Below, piece after piece: positions 10,746 through 20,960 of a stretch of DNA of 64,000 nt (position 1 is the first letter of the stretch; every line of letters begins with the position of its first letter). The DNA comes from Micrasema longulum. Taxonomy: Eukaryota; Arthropoda; Insecta; Trichoptera; Brachycentridae. Both the position numbers and the translations under genes were made by a program. The notes beneath the pieces were generated by a model. The model made no database searches and was not told the origin of the DNA. It was given only the letters and a program-made list of their open reading frames with translations. The stretch is from contig JAGVSM010001127.1 of the NCBI GenBank assembly GCA_022494885.1, forward strand, positions 62,001-126,000. Reading direction: 5' to 3'.

Positions 10746-11305
10746 GATTGCCCTGAACTGTTATCTCTCATCAACTTCAGAGTGCCTGGAATAATGACTA
10801 GACAAATGCCACCGTTTTGTAGCAACAACTCACGGACAGTGTATAATTGTAATGCAGTATTAAATAGACTTCATGAACTCGGCAATAGTTATTCCCACGT
10901 ATCTGATATATTTAGTGTAGGGTATTGTTCCTATAGAACAAACCTTTAGAACTTTTTCAAAGATGGTGAATGGTAATTATATTTATTTATTCATGCATTT
11001 CATAAATAGTTTTTTGTTCACTTTGCCTAGCTGTGTGAAACAGTACTTATGATTTTCTTGCTGTTTTACTGTAGAATGTTTTATTTTTTAAAATTTCTAC
11101 TGAATATACTGTATAATTTTTAGGTTTTTTTATTAAATATTAATTTTGTATAATTTTTGGTTTGATTTTTTATAAATCTTGTTTTTAAAATTCATGTTTT
11201 TGAAAAAAAAGGAAAAAAATATTAAACCAAATATGTCAATATTATAAATGTTTATAAAAGGCAGATTTGCCGTTTATGTCAATAAAATAAAATAAAATAA
11301 TATCA
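10746..11305 (+). pseudogene. CR1-like LINE 3' end, plus-strand copy
   Basis: Bases 10746-10949 are an open frame of 67 codons lacking its own start. It begins DCPELLSLINFRVPGIMTR and ends SVGYCSYRTNL before TAG. This is the extreme C-terminus of a CR1/Jockey-like ORF2. The 3' UTR runs to a short AATAA-type tail at about 11281-11305, which is typical of these LINEs. It is the partner of the inverted copy at 8748-9252. Confidence 0.65.
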
Positions 11306-11792
11306 CAAAATGGCTAAACGATTAATATTTTAGAATATTACGATTTACGACATTAGCTCTTATAGATCCAAGCCTCGGTATAAAGGAATATCACATTCTA
11401 AAAAAAAAATGTATGTTCAAGATTACTATGGAAACATTTTTAAATTCATAATTTTAAAAATAAAATTGTTAAAAAATATGCCGTCGCAAAAACGCACCAT
11501 GATTGAACGTGACGTCAAGATTTACGTTCGTGTACAGTGTTGTTAGGCTGTGTTGTCAGGTGGTTTTTGTGAAGGATTTTGATATTGTAAATTATATATT
11601 CTTTGTACATTTGAGTACTATACATAATTTTATAACTTTTTCTTCCAGACATAATGCACAAAAATAATTGTAAAACACTTTTGTATGTAAATAAATGCCG
11701 ATGAAATAATATACGACGATCTCTTTACCCAAAGTACAGAATTCAAAATTGTAAATTAAAAATATTTTTGTGGTACTAATAAGAATGTTTTG
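11306..11792. other. AT-rich spacer
   Basis: No gene seen. A short block near 11368 (ATAGATCCAAGCC) resembles one near 25500, which suggests an old shared repeat. Confidence 0.4.
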
Positions 11793-11965
11793 TCGACCTC
11801 GTGGTTTAGTCGTCAGCGTGTTTGCCTACTATGCCCTACTATGTAGGCCTCAGGTTCGATTTCTGACATGATTGACATGAAATATATATTCTTATTGGTG
11901 TTTTTACTCATAAATATTTTATAGTCCCTGGACTGGCACCTGAAGCGTAATGATGATCATCTTAC
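11793..11965 (+). repeat. tRNA-derived SINE family B
   Basis: The tRNA-like head begins at about 11793 (CGACCTCGTGGTTTAGTCGTC, box A-like). Box B-like GGTTCGATTTC is at 11853-11863. The body ends in the conserved tail block CCTGGACTGGCACCTGAAGC near 11932. The same tail occurs at 49.95 kb and, slightly diverged, at 28.57 kb. Too diverged in the acceptor stem to be a tRNA gene. Confidence 0.7.
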
Positions 11966-13031
11966 CTCTATGTTCTCCACTGCAATACATGTATGTATTA
12001 TTATGTATCCTCATATATTTTCTACTAATATATAATGATTTATTTATTTATTTTTATTTAATTTTTATTTTTCTTTCTCTTCTTAATTTATTTTTATTTT
12101 TGCTCCTTTCTTTGTGTCAAATGCATTTCTGTCTTCATATTTAAAAATGCGCTTCTGTTATTTCCACTTTTATACTAATATGTAAAGATGATATTTTAGA
12201 TCTTTTTCTTATAAAAATCATTTATTTACTTTTTGCAACTTCTTTGTAAAGTACATGTCTGTCTTTATTTGTATATTTGTATGTAAAACATGTAAAAGCC
12301 TAAAAAGCGTTTAAATAAATAAATAAATGTAACTAAAATGATTAAGAAACGCTGCGATTGGTGTACCAATGCCGTGCCTCATGCACCATTAGGCGTGAGA
12401 ATGATGATTAATTGATGAATGATGATTACGAGTGATAAAAACAAGAAAATAAATACTAGAAAGCATTTTGTATACCCTTATTAATTCATTATTGTAAAAA
12501 ACCATAATATTTTCCTATTAGTAGATGACCTCAAATCCGAAAGATTCGTTTCATGTATATATTCGATATGCCATCACCAGTTCTTATCACTCGACACACC
12601 CACCCTAGCTCCGGCACCGCGACAGCTGACTAACACAATCTCGCATAATCTCACTAGGAGCTAGGAGATGACACTTTCCCGCCATAACCTCACTTCCCGT
12701 TTCCCGCCCTTTCGGTGGCCCTTTTCACGACTCACGACCTATCTCTGCTTTTCTATGGCCTAATTCACGGAATACATTACGTAGCGTTCACGCCTGATCG
12801 GGAAATAGATTCAGAGTGAAACGGGGGGGATTTGAGTCATATTTTCACAAATTACTTATTGCGACGTTACCTACGAAATGTTGCGCGACGAATACGAGGG
12901 TAGGTTATCCGTCCAGTACAAACAATTTAATCCTGGACTTAATGATTACATCCCCTCTTTCTGCCTTACGGCTGAATTTTTTTTTATCTATCACCCAATT
13001 TACGAATATCTGACAAAGCGTAATTCACTTA
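11966..13031. other. LINE-type tail and a GC-richer unique segment
   Basis: Bases 12150-12330 look like the 3' end of a LINE, ending with a GTAAAAGCCTAAAAAGCG block and an AAATAAATAAAT tail. Bases 12580-12930 are distinctly GC-richer, with several CG dinucleotides and no recognised transposon ends. No promoter or ORF there is convincing. Confidence 0.4.
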
Positions 13032-14044
13032 GGGCCTTACTTATTAGATTTCCTTATACCAGGTTTATATTAAGAAATAACTATACCCGGTTTAACTATT
13101 TATAACCGATATAAAGAATAGCTATAAAAATATTGATTACCTAGAATAACAATTCACAGGTTATTTCATGCTTAATTTTTTTAAACAGTCCACACTTATA
13201 TGTACGCGTGCGCAGTAACTTTTATAACAACACAAACAAACGTCAAAGTCAAATTGAGATTACTGTCGATTAATTAAAAACATGGAGAAAACCGTTAAAA
13301 ATAAATCACAATTAGGAAGAAGAGGAGAAGTTAAAAACGTAATTCTAAAGTTTATTCGTTCTTTTTTATCACAATTAATTCAAACACATACAAACATATA
13401 ACATTTCAGATATTATTTAAACAAATGATTAAAAATCGCATTGAGAAGGTCGCAGGGCTTCTAAATTATTTCAAATTGAAAAAAAACTGATAAATTATCC
13501 ATTTAAAGTCTACAAAAACGTAGAACTTAAATTGACTCCATATATATGTTTGGCATACTAAATGGTATAATCGATGTTCCATCAATCCTGGGACAAGTAA
13601 AATTCAATATTTCGATTCGTAGATTGAGAACCGTCTTTGTCGTATTGTTAACTCAAGACAAGATCTGGAATTATTTGATTTAAGTTTACAACGATTTAAA
13701 TGAGCACTAAATAAATAGTCCAGATCTTGTCTCGATGTCCCTTATGTTTGTCAATGCTTCTTTTAATTTTTTTAATGTTTTAAACTATTCTTTTATTGAT
13801 ATATTTAAACCCTATAAATTGTACACATGGACAATGTCCGTTAATAAATAAATATATTTTTATTACCGAAAAATATGACTTTTGACTGATCGCGTGCTTA
13901 TTCCGGCGTTATACCACATAACGTCCAGGTATAAGTTTCTATGGTCGCTATCCCAGATTTAAACCGAGTTTAACTCATTCATTCAATCATTATTCTACCA
14001 CTATTCTCAAGCTTAACTTTATTCCCGATTTATAAGTAAGGCCC
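13032..14044. mobile_element. PIF/Harbinger-like element with nested LINE tail
   Basis: GGGCCTTACTTAT at the left end (13032) is matched by its complement ATAAGTAAGGCCC ending at 14044. Both sides are flanked by TTA (13029-13031 and 14045-14047), the 3-bp target duplication of PIF/Harbinger. Subterminal CCGGTTTAA-type blocks occur inside both ends. A short frame at 13282 is unassigned. A CR1-like LINE tail lies inside (13590-13860), so the element predates that insertion. No transposase is recognisable, so it is non-autonomous or gutted. Confidence 0.65.
13590..13860 (+). pseudogene. CR1-like LINE 3' terminus nested in Harbinger element
   Basis: One frame around 13650 reads SRQDLELFDLSLQRFK followed by TGA. 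This matches the final (D)LFDxSLxxFK block of CR1/Jockey-like ORF2. The downstream sequence ends GACAATGTCCGTTAATAAAT, a typical LINE 3' end. The region also contains a perfect AAGACAAGATCTGGA / TCCAGATCTTGTCT inverted repeat. Confidence 0.5.
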
Positions 14045-14211
14045 TTAAACGTTTTTATGTCGACATAAAATAAAAGATTCAAGCGACGTTATAAAAAACT
14101 TATGCATCATTTATTATAGCAATTGACCCTCAAATAACCTTTAAAAAAAGCTATTTTTGCTTTGTGATATAACCTCGACAAATGGACGTTTATATGTAGT
14201 ACGAGAGTACA

Positions 14212-14310
14212 CGATTGCGTAAAAGCGTGAGTTTGTGAATTTTTGATTGCGTGAGTGCGTAAGTTCGTAAGTTCGCGAATCTGTGAATGCGTCAGTGCGC
14301 GAGCGTTCAA
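14212..14310. repeat. 8-bp-period degenerate minisatellite
   Basis: Successive 8-mers such as GCGTGAGT, GCGTAAGT, TCGTAAGT, TCGCGAAT, CTGTGAAT, GCGTCAGT follow an NCGYRART-like pattern for about 100 bp. The minus-strand ORF across it is a by-product of this repetition. Confidence 0.65.
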
Positions 14311-14394
14311 GTTTACCTTAAAAAATTCCTTGGTACGCCCGTAAGAATTTTTTTAATATTTCGTAGTGCGTATTCAATATGTCAACAAAAAGAT

Positions 14395-14760
14395 TTGTAG
14401 AAAAACTCAAATGCACACAGCGATCCATGGAAAGATCCATTCTTGGTATAAGCCTAAGAGACCAAATAACAAATTAAGAAATTAGGAACAGAACCAGATT
14501 AACGGATATTATGGATCGCGAGGCAGGATAGAAGTGGCAATGGGCAGAACATGTTGCGAGACAAGACTTCATAAGATGGATTCCTTAAATTTTGAGATGG
14601 AGACCTTGGGGGAATCTCAAAAAAAATCTCAAAAAAGATGGTCCGACGACATAGCTGCCGTAGGGGTCAAAAATTGGCTGCAAGTAGCAACCGACCGAGA
14701 AAAATGGAAAGATATGGAAGAAGCCTTTATCCAGCAGTGAAGGACAGAAGTCTGAAGAAG
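14395..14760 (+). pseudogene. RTE-like LINE ORF2 C-terminal relic
   Basis: The translation, with stops and frame changes, shows the characteristic tail of RTE-type endonuclease-reverse transcriptases: LKCTQRSMERSILGISLRDQ, then a WQWAEHVARQD block, then RWSDDIAAVG and NWLQVATDREKW...EEAFIQQ. The last part remains open from 14534 to 14740. It is a decayed 3' fragment with no catalytic domains. Confidence 0.7.
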
Positions 14761-15600
14761 AAGAAGATTCAATATGTTGTTGACTTTTTTTATGTAATTT
14801 TTTTTATAAAAGTATTTCGTGCGTGATCCTCTATTTCTGGGTAAAATTTGTATACCATAGTAATCGTTTGGTAAACAGAGTCCCCTGATACTGTTTACTA
14901 GCTGGCATGTTTACTGTGCATTCACGCTTTTGCGTGCAAGTGTACGTCAGTTAACTTAAATGGACTTATCATATTGAAAAATATATCAAAAAGTTAAGAT
15001 AATTGGCAAAGTTTTCAAACGTGTAGTTACAAGTTACTGGCTATAAAATCGCCCATAAGGAGAAAAACCATTAAATGATTATAAACCATAAAGTTGGCTA
15101 CAGATTATTGCCATTATAACGACTATATTGTAAATTTTAAATATCAATGTATATGTTTCATATTAAATAGAACTTACTATTTTATTACATTTTGTACCTA
15201 CAAAGCTGCTTTAAACCTTTGACTGCGTTTCTTTTGATTATTTTTTTTTAAATTTATTGTTTTTAATTAATTTTTTTTAACCAACCAAACTTCTAAACAC
15301 AGTTCTATATATTGTATTTTTTTAAATTTATGTTGTTTATATACTCATCTTCTTATTTTATACCAACTTTACTTCTAAACACTGTTCTATCTTTTCTTGC
15401 TTTATATTGTATTTTTAAATTTTATGTTGTTACATACTCATGTTTTATTTAACTTCCATGTATGTAAAAGCCTTATGGGCGTGAAAAATTAATTAATTTT
15501 TTTTTTTTTTAAATACCTCAAGAATTGAAAAATATTTAAGTTTGTAAGTGAAAATTCGTGATGGAAGCTCGTTGTAGTTTATTATAAAAATAAAAAACGA
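14761..15600. other. AT-rich spacer with tandem duplication and LINE tail
   Basis: Bases 15289-15360 and 15371-15445 are a diverged tandem pair (both contain ACTTCTAAACAC, a GTTCTAT block and TTATGTTGTT). A LINE-like end (GTAAAAGCCTTATGGGCGTG) and a T-rich tract follow at about 15465-15511. Confidence 0.45.
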
Positions 15601-15621
15601 GTGATACTTTAATCAACAAAT

Positions 15622-15680
15622 TTGAAATATCCAGAGACCGGTTTCATCGCTTTCGCGACATCTTCGAGACTAGCATTTTT
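15622..15680 (-). repeat. Hammerhead-like hairpin motif, family 3
   Basis: On the minus strand: GAAGA, then a GUCGC-GAAA-GCGAU stem-loop, then GAAACCGGTC. This is the same layout as the other hairpin families in the window but with different stem bases. The reading frame across it is open (minus ORF 15609-15791), so coding function is an alternative. Confidence 0.45.
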
Positions 15681-15929
15681 ATTAAGGAGTTCAATGTATT
15701 TATATAAAACAGAGGTAAGGATAGAGAATTCAAAATTATATGAAAGTAAATTAAATAAAGTTAATTTTATTTTAAAAATCAATGTCAACATTTTTTCGGG
15801 ATAACTAATGAGTTGATATAATGCTATTTTAATGAATTTAAGTATTTTATTTTTAGTGTCCCATTCTTCGTGAGTGTGATTTTTGTCAATTACACTAAAA
15901 ATAAAATAAAGCTTAAGAAATATCGCCTT

Positions 15930-16062
15930 TATTTATATTTAAAGCATTTATTTTCAAACATTTTTAAATTAAATACTAGTAAATTATTGTATATAACCAC
16001 TTACCGACTTTTCTGTGTCTACCGGTTCAAAAACATACCGATCTGCAGTAACAAGCCCATTA
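15930..16062 (-). repeat. Hairpin repeat family 1, degraded copy
   Basis: The flank TTTATATTTAAAGCATTTATTTT..CAAACATTTTTAAAT and the block ACCACTTACCGACTTTTCTGTGTCTACCGG are shared with copies at 20.8 and 32.97 kb. The hairpin core itself is damaged. Confidence 0.45.
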
Positions 16063-16089
16063 TAATTTAATAATTCATTTTTATAGTCA

Positions 16090-16755
16090 CTCTATACCAG
16101 AGGTTCCTAAACTTTTTTGTGTCGTAGACCCCTTGCCATGTTTTTCGGTTTTTAGTAGCCCCCCTACTTACCTGATATTGATTTTTCATCAATTTCTAAC
16201 TGTAGTGAAGTTTAGTGTTAAACTCTTAAAGTTAAAACAAATGTTAAGTTTTATACATTTATTAATTGAATTTAAATTAAAACTACTCAAAATAAAATTT
16301 TGTATCTGTTATATAAAATAAACGTAACATAAAATAAACATAAAATAAACTAAGCAATAAGTAAATGTTTTTAGTAGGAAGGATGAACCTGATGCTTTAA
16401 TAATAAATTATCAACATTTGGCGTCAATTTTGTCACATTAAATATACATATTGTCATATAAAATTCTAGAACATCACAAAGCGAATGCCTACATCCTCAA
16501 CTTACACAATTTTATAAACATATTTCATAATTTTTTTACTTCATAGGTACTTTTATAAATAATGTCCATGTCTTTATATTATAGTATAATGTAAGTAAAT
16601 AGGTACTATCAGTGTATGTTGAGATCCACTATCGTGGACCCCCATTTTCATTTCATGGACCCCCAAATTTATTTTTCGTTGACGTAGACCCCTTTCATGT
16701 TGTCATAGACCCCTGGGGGTCGATATAGACCACTTTGAGAATCACTGCTCTATAC
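16090..16755. mobile_element. Non-autonomous hAT element with perfect 8-bp TSD
   Basis: The element proper is 16098-16747 (650 bp). It begins CAGAGGTTCCTAAACTT and its other end, reversed, reads CAGTGATTCTCAAAG, which fits hAT terminal repeats. Both sides carry the identical octamer CTCTATAC (16090-16097 and 16748-16755), which fits the hAT target pattern with T at position 2 and A at position 7. Subterminal GTAGACCCC / GGGGTCTA motifs occur repeatedly near both ends. There is no transposase. Confidence 0.8.
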
Positions 16756-16834
16756 CTAGTAAAGTCATGCTCCTCCCTTCCTCCGCTCCCATTTTTTCTA
16801 ACTATTTATTCTACAAAATTAAAATTAAAAAATA

Positions 16835-16950
16835 TTTAAATCAGTGCACGTTGGTGTTATCTATTGACGGCATGTGTCCGGTCAGCACGTGTTGCTTTTA
16901 TATTTTTGTGCAACTACAACCATGGTGTAGATGTATAGTTTTTGGGTTAT
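16835..16950 (+). repeat. Dispersed repeat with GTGTTG..TTTTATATTTTTGTGC core
   Basis: Related copies lie at 19500-19615 (plus) and 33035-33135 (minus). At 33 kb it sits directly upstream of a hairpin family 1 motif in the same orientation, so the two are probably parts of one element. Confidence 0.5.
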
Positions 16951-17079
16951 TCCGTCTAAGATAGATCCGATCCAACTTACGCGGGATCAACTAAAAAATA
17001 TTACAAACGGTATTAATATTAATAAAAGTGACCGTGAAAACCTACTCACCAGTTTATAACGAGACTTTCTAACTTTTCT

Positions 17080-17401
17080 CTTCTCTATAATTACCGAATA
17101 GAGCTTCTCGCTACTATCCGTGGCCCTGTTATAGGTCCTGTTGGAAACACAGATCTGATGGATACCAAAAATAATTTCAAGGTTTTTAAAAAGTTTTGTA
17201 ATAATTTCGGCGAATTGATTATGTCCAATCAATCAAATCCCAGTCAGTGAAGAATTCACTTCCCTCTCTTCTCAATCCAATGAAGTACATGTTATGTACT
17301 TCTGGATTACTTTTTTTCAGCACAAAGATGCTAAGGCTACCAGATTTCAGAGAGCTCCTTCGGGCAACTTTTTTCGTTTGACAATGAGCAAATTTTCCGT
17401 T
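17080..17401 (-). repeat. Unclassified dispersed repeat R, copy 1, with conserved minus-strand frame
   Basis: About 320 bp is shared in the same orientation with 43188-43510. On the minus strand both copies can be read as IGH(N/D)QFAE(I/M)ITKLFK followed by a NRATDSSEKL block, so the repeat derives from coding sequence. I do not recognise the family. Confidence 0.55.
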
Positions 17402-17430
17402 TATGTAGGCATGAGATAAGCATTTTTTTT

Positions 17431-17556
17431 TGCACAACAACAGGCCCAGAGGTCCAAATGCACTAGCGAAAATTTCTCATAAAACACCCAAGCTTGAGAA
17501 AAATCACACTTTGGTGTCTGAGTCAAGCGTCTTAATCATTACACCATGGAGGCTAC
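17431..17556 (-). repeat. tRNA-derived SINE family A
   Basis: Minus-strand SINE. The tRNA-like head is next to ATGGAGGCTAC at its plus-strand right end. The body block AGGCTTGAGAAAAATCAC (here AAGCTTGAGAAAAATCAC) and the 3' part near GCACAACAACAGGCC follow. Better copies are at 32785-32955 and 52025-52198. Confidence 0.65.
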
Positions 17557-17569
17557 GGTTGGCATAATG

Positions 17570-17640
17570 AGTGTCCTGACAAAGAAACAATTTGTCTCGG
17601 AACCGGTAGAAATATAAAAGTCTGTAAATGGACATATTCT
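17570..17640 (+). repeat. Hairpin repeat family 1
   Basis: GTGTCCTGAC, then a short stem-loop, then GTCTCGGAACCGGTAGA. The core departs from consensus at G8 (CTGACAA) and in GGAA for GAAA. It lies 14 bp after a SINE A insertion. Confidence 0.5.
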
Positions 17641-18247
17641 TCAAAAGAGTTGACTAAAAAGGTGTTTTCTAGTTAATGCGACCACGGATATGAAACTGAA
17701 AATAAAAGTAAGACTGCCATTTCGTAAGACGACAAAGACACAGAACTCGTTGATGCACCAAGCTGTGCAGTTATATTATGAGAAAATAACATAAGAAATT
17801 AGAGGACAAAGAAAAATGATTTCATTTAAACGTAATTCAACAACACATGTGTGTAACAGACGAGTTAGCTCTTAAAAAGTAATTGTATTTGAGTTGGCTT
17901 CAAAGAAAAAAAAAATTAAGTGTACGTTATTTATTTATTTATTATATATATACGGCCTAAGCCAATTACAACAGTTACATGAAGAAACATAAATGCAAGA
18001 AACTGAACAAAAAGAACATAAAACTATTTGGCAAAGACAAACGTTATGTAAATAATTAGTATGTATTTTAATAATAATTAGATATAAGTTAATATTATGA
18101 CCATAGAATTAAGAATAGTCCAGAAACCGCATACGCACATCAAACAGAAGGCGACTCAACTACTCATAAATAAGTAGGTTTAAGTTTTGCCCCATTACTT
18201 CCTTTGTAGACGTCGCTCAGTACGCAACTCCTGATTTGAATTCAACT
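17641..18247. other. AT-rich spacer upstream of THAP-like exon
   Basis: No repeat family recognised. A TCAGT arthropod-type initiator sits at about 18217, 30 bp upstream of the THAP-like ATG, but I see no firm TATA box at the right distance. Confidence 0.35.
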
Positions 18248-18328
18248 ATGCCGTGTTGTGTCCTTTTAAAGTGTAGAAATACTGCTAAGATATTAAAGAA
18301 ACGGGATGGCATCACATTTCATGTGTAA
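18248..18328 (+). CDS. Candidate THAP zinc-finger first exon
   Basis: A 26-codon frame starts MPCCVLLKCRNTAKILKKRD and continues GITFHV before TAA. The start fits the THAP domain, a C2CH DNA-binding zinc finger in which an N-terminal Met-Pro-x-Cys and a second Cys are followed by a (V/I)(S/T)FH block. THAP genes commonly have an intron near that FH block, and here a GT donor candidate (GTGTAA at 18323) follows directly. The remaining Cys and His ligands are not found downstream nearby, so this is either a first exon of a gene or P-element-like transposase, or a decayed fragment. THAP-type recognition is moderate; the splice inference is weak. Confidence 0.4.
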   Translation: MPCCVLLKCRNTAKILKKRDGITFHV

Positions 18329-18959
18329 TTAGCAAACGAATGTTTAAGTAGCAAATGAATTACTTAAAAATTGAATTATTTTTCCATCCGTCAGATTATC
18401 GAAGAAACAAAATGGAAATTTCATTAGTGTTGCCAGGGTAGATTTTTTTTTATCCTACTTTGCTCATTTAATAAAAGAACTAATGAAAATTAGACCTCGG
18501 ATTAAACAACGCCGTGGGGGACATTTAAACGACATTATCTTTAAAATATCAAATATTATTTAGCATGATATAAAAATATCCGTTTTGTGTCAAATAAAAT
18601 TTGTTTTATATTTTAAGTTCAAAGATCGTAAATTCAATTACTCTTATTAAATGACCCTTTACTTATCTACTCTGTTGTGTCAATCAATATTTCCGCGTGC
18701 ACAATAAAATTTTAGAGAAATTAACACATTGCTTTTTTTCCCCATTGTGCAACATTACGCGGTGACATCAAGAATGCGCGGCGAAAGTAAGGTATAGTGG
18801 GGGAATTATTGGACACAGTCCAATGTATTCAAATATGATTCTACGCTCCTTCTGGACTTCTCAATTCTATGATTAAGACATTCATAAATTATGTTGGTAC
18901 TATTTTAAGACTAAAAAAATATACGATTATTTACTAACATTGAATGAAATCACATTTCA
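18329..18959. other. AT-rich spacer
   Basis: Nothing recognisable. In particular I found no second THAP exon here. Confidence 0.4.
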
Positions 18960-19043
18960 TTATTGTAATCTATCCGTTAATCAAACCCGGAACCCTCGGC
19001 GCGTGAGGCAAGCGTCTTAGCTATTACACCACTGAGGCTGTAG
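18960..19043 (-). repeat. tRNA-derived SINE family A, head fragment
   Basis: Contains the reversed box B (AATCAAACCCGGAACC) and head (GTCTTAGCTATTACACCACT..GAGGC). The body is lost. Confidence 0.6.
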
Positions 19044-19499
19044 TTTATTAGCGTGCTTATATACGAGTATATGGGAAGATTAGGGGAGAGTTGCTGCGTT
19101 TTCCAGCTAGATTAGTTTCAAACACCGCATATTCTACCCGTATCTCTAAATTAGTATTTTAACGAGAAAAGCTATAAGAAATAGCTCTAAACCTCACATG
19201 AAAGCTTTCTCCGATTAACTATTGCATTAACTCTACTTCTGCTATTTTTAAATGCCTAATGCCTAAACATCTCGGCATCTAAGCTTGTCTACGCCCATAA
19301 AGAAAACTCATATATGTTTATGTGTTAGCCAAAGGCAAGGTTAAGTGGTGAAATGTATAACTAGACTTAAAAATCTCCTAGAGATGCGCCTAATACGAAT
19401 TTTTTGAACCAACCGAATACGAACATTATTTGGTTGAGCGTTTACCGAACTAAATTGTTATTTTCATTGTACGTGTGGTTTGTCGTGCTGAACAAGATT

Positions 19500-19615
19500 G
19501 TACAGGTTTTATAGGTGTTATCTAACGACAACATGTGTCCTGTCAGCAAGTGTTGGTTTTATATTTTCGTGCAGCTACTATTATGGTGAAGATGCATAGT
19601 GAGCATGTATTTCTT
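19500..19615 (+). repeat. Dispersed repeat with GTGTTGGTTTTATATTTTCG core
   Basis: Second copy of the repeat at 16835-16950. Both retain GTTATCTA..GACGACA-type and GTGCAACTAC-type blocks. Confidence 0.5.
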
Positions 19616-20883
19616 TTGGGGGATCTCGCGTGAAATTGTGAATACGCCAAACTTTTAAGCTTGAAATGATTGGCCTAGGTAATTTTAAAGAGTTCGTTTT
19701 TTTTATTATTGGGGATATCAACAGTATACATGTAACAAAAATATAACAAAAAAAATATACAGAGAATAAAACCAATGACTGATATCCACAAAAATACATT
19801 AAATACACGTACAATACATACTAGTGTGTTTGTATGAGTGTAAGTGAGTGAAAGGGTGGGTGAGTGGGTGTTATATTGGAATGAGGGTGGACATGTGTGT
19901 AAATATTGCACAAGTGTCAAGTTGCGAAAATGTTAATATATTTTAAATATTAAAAATTAGCGATAAAATATAATAAAATAAAATAAAATAAGATAAAATA
20001 AGACTTTATTATTGAAACTAAGTATTAGACAAAAAAGTATGTTTTAAGACGCGCATTTTAAATGTTATTTTTTTACAATCAAATGGATCAATAAGGAGAA
20101 AGTTCAAATTATATTCACTAGCAAAACGTATAAGTGGAGAGTTCTGGGCATAGTTCTTACAAACTGCTGGCACATGAAATAGAGAGCTCGACGTGTGACG
20201 GGTGCAGTAGCCGGGGACATTTAATGATGACTCCGACAAAAGAGCCGGACTTCGTTCGCATTTTGTTAATTTAATTAATTAATTTATTCCTTCTCTTTTT
20301 TTATTTTATTCTCACATGTTTTATATCATGTATACCCAGGGTTTGATGAAAAAATACACAAAATATTTGAATTTTAGAATTTAAATACTTACGTTATTGG
20401 TACATGCCTATTTTTTTCCTTAATTGGTACACATGGTTATGATTACTATTCTTTCAACTAGGCCATTTTGAACGCGTGGTTAGTTTTCGACCGAGTTTTT
20501 TTAGTTTTTAGTTTGTTTTTTTTTTAGTTATTGGACCAAAATTGGGATTAAGCATTGATGATTTAAAAAGTGGGAAAAGAACACTTGGCGAAATACAACA
20601 GAGTGGAAAATACACATTTAAACAGATCAAGTTAGTACAATACTTTGATTTTATGACAGAGATTTTCTCACCTTTTAAATAATAAATTCTTAGTCCCAAT
20701 TTTGATCCAATAACTCCCAAAAATTAACTGCTTAGCAAACTAGTTGTAAACATCATTTATATTTAAAGCATTAACTTTGTAGTCAAACATTTTATTAAAT
20801 GTTATTAAATATTTGTATATTATCTATTTATATTATTTATTTGTATACAATGTATAATTGTATATTGTATGTTATTAAATAAT
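19616..20883. other. AT-rich region holding a LINE end and part of repeat family 1
   Basis: Bases 19800-19920 are rich in GTGAGTG-type units. A CR1-like relic is listed separately. Bases 20755-20880 carry the TTTATATTTAAAGCATTAAC and TGTTATTAAATATTTGTATA flank of hairpin family 1. Confidence 0.4.
19960..20245 (-). pseudogene. CR1-like LINE C-terminal relic
   Basis: The minus-strand frame 20018-20239 includes NVPGYCTRHTSSSLFHVPA followed by a NYAQNSPLIRFASEYN block. It matches the C-terminal (R)TNYxxNSPIxRmxxxYN signature of CR1/Jockey-like ORF2. The same position relative to a VPG block is seen in the 10.7-kb copy. An ATAAA-rich tail follows at 19975-20005. Confidence 0.65.
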
Positions 20884-20960
20884 TCTGACGAAAAGACGGG
20901 TACGCCTCGAAATCGGTAGACATAGAAAAGTCAGTAACTGGCTATTTGCAAAAATTTAAT
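20884..20960 (+). repeat. Hairpin repeat family 1, best-preserved core
   Basis: CTGACGA at 20885-20891, then a short GACG..CGCCTC hairpin, then GAAATCGGTAGACATA. This copy has the full CTGACGA core, but its upstream flank no longer pairs with GACA. Confidence 0.55.

Noticed and set aside
14107..14310. Minus-strand ORF of 67 codons
   Set aside because: Arises from the 8-bp-period minisatellite.
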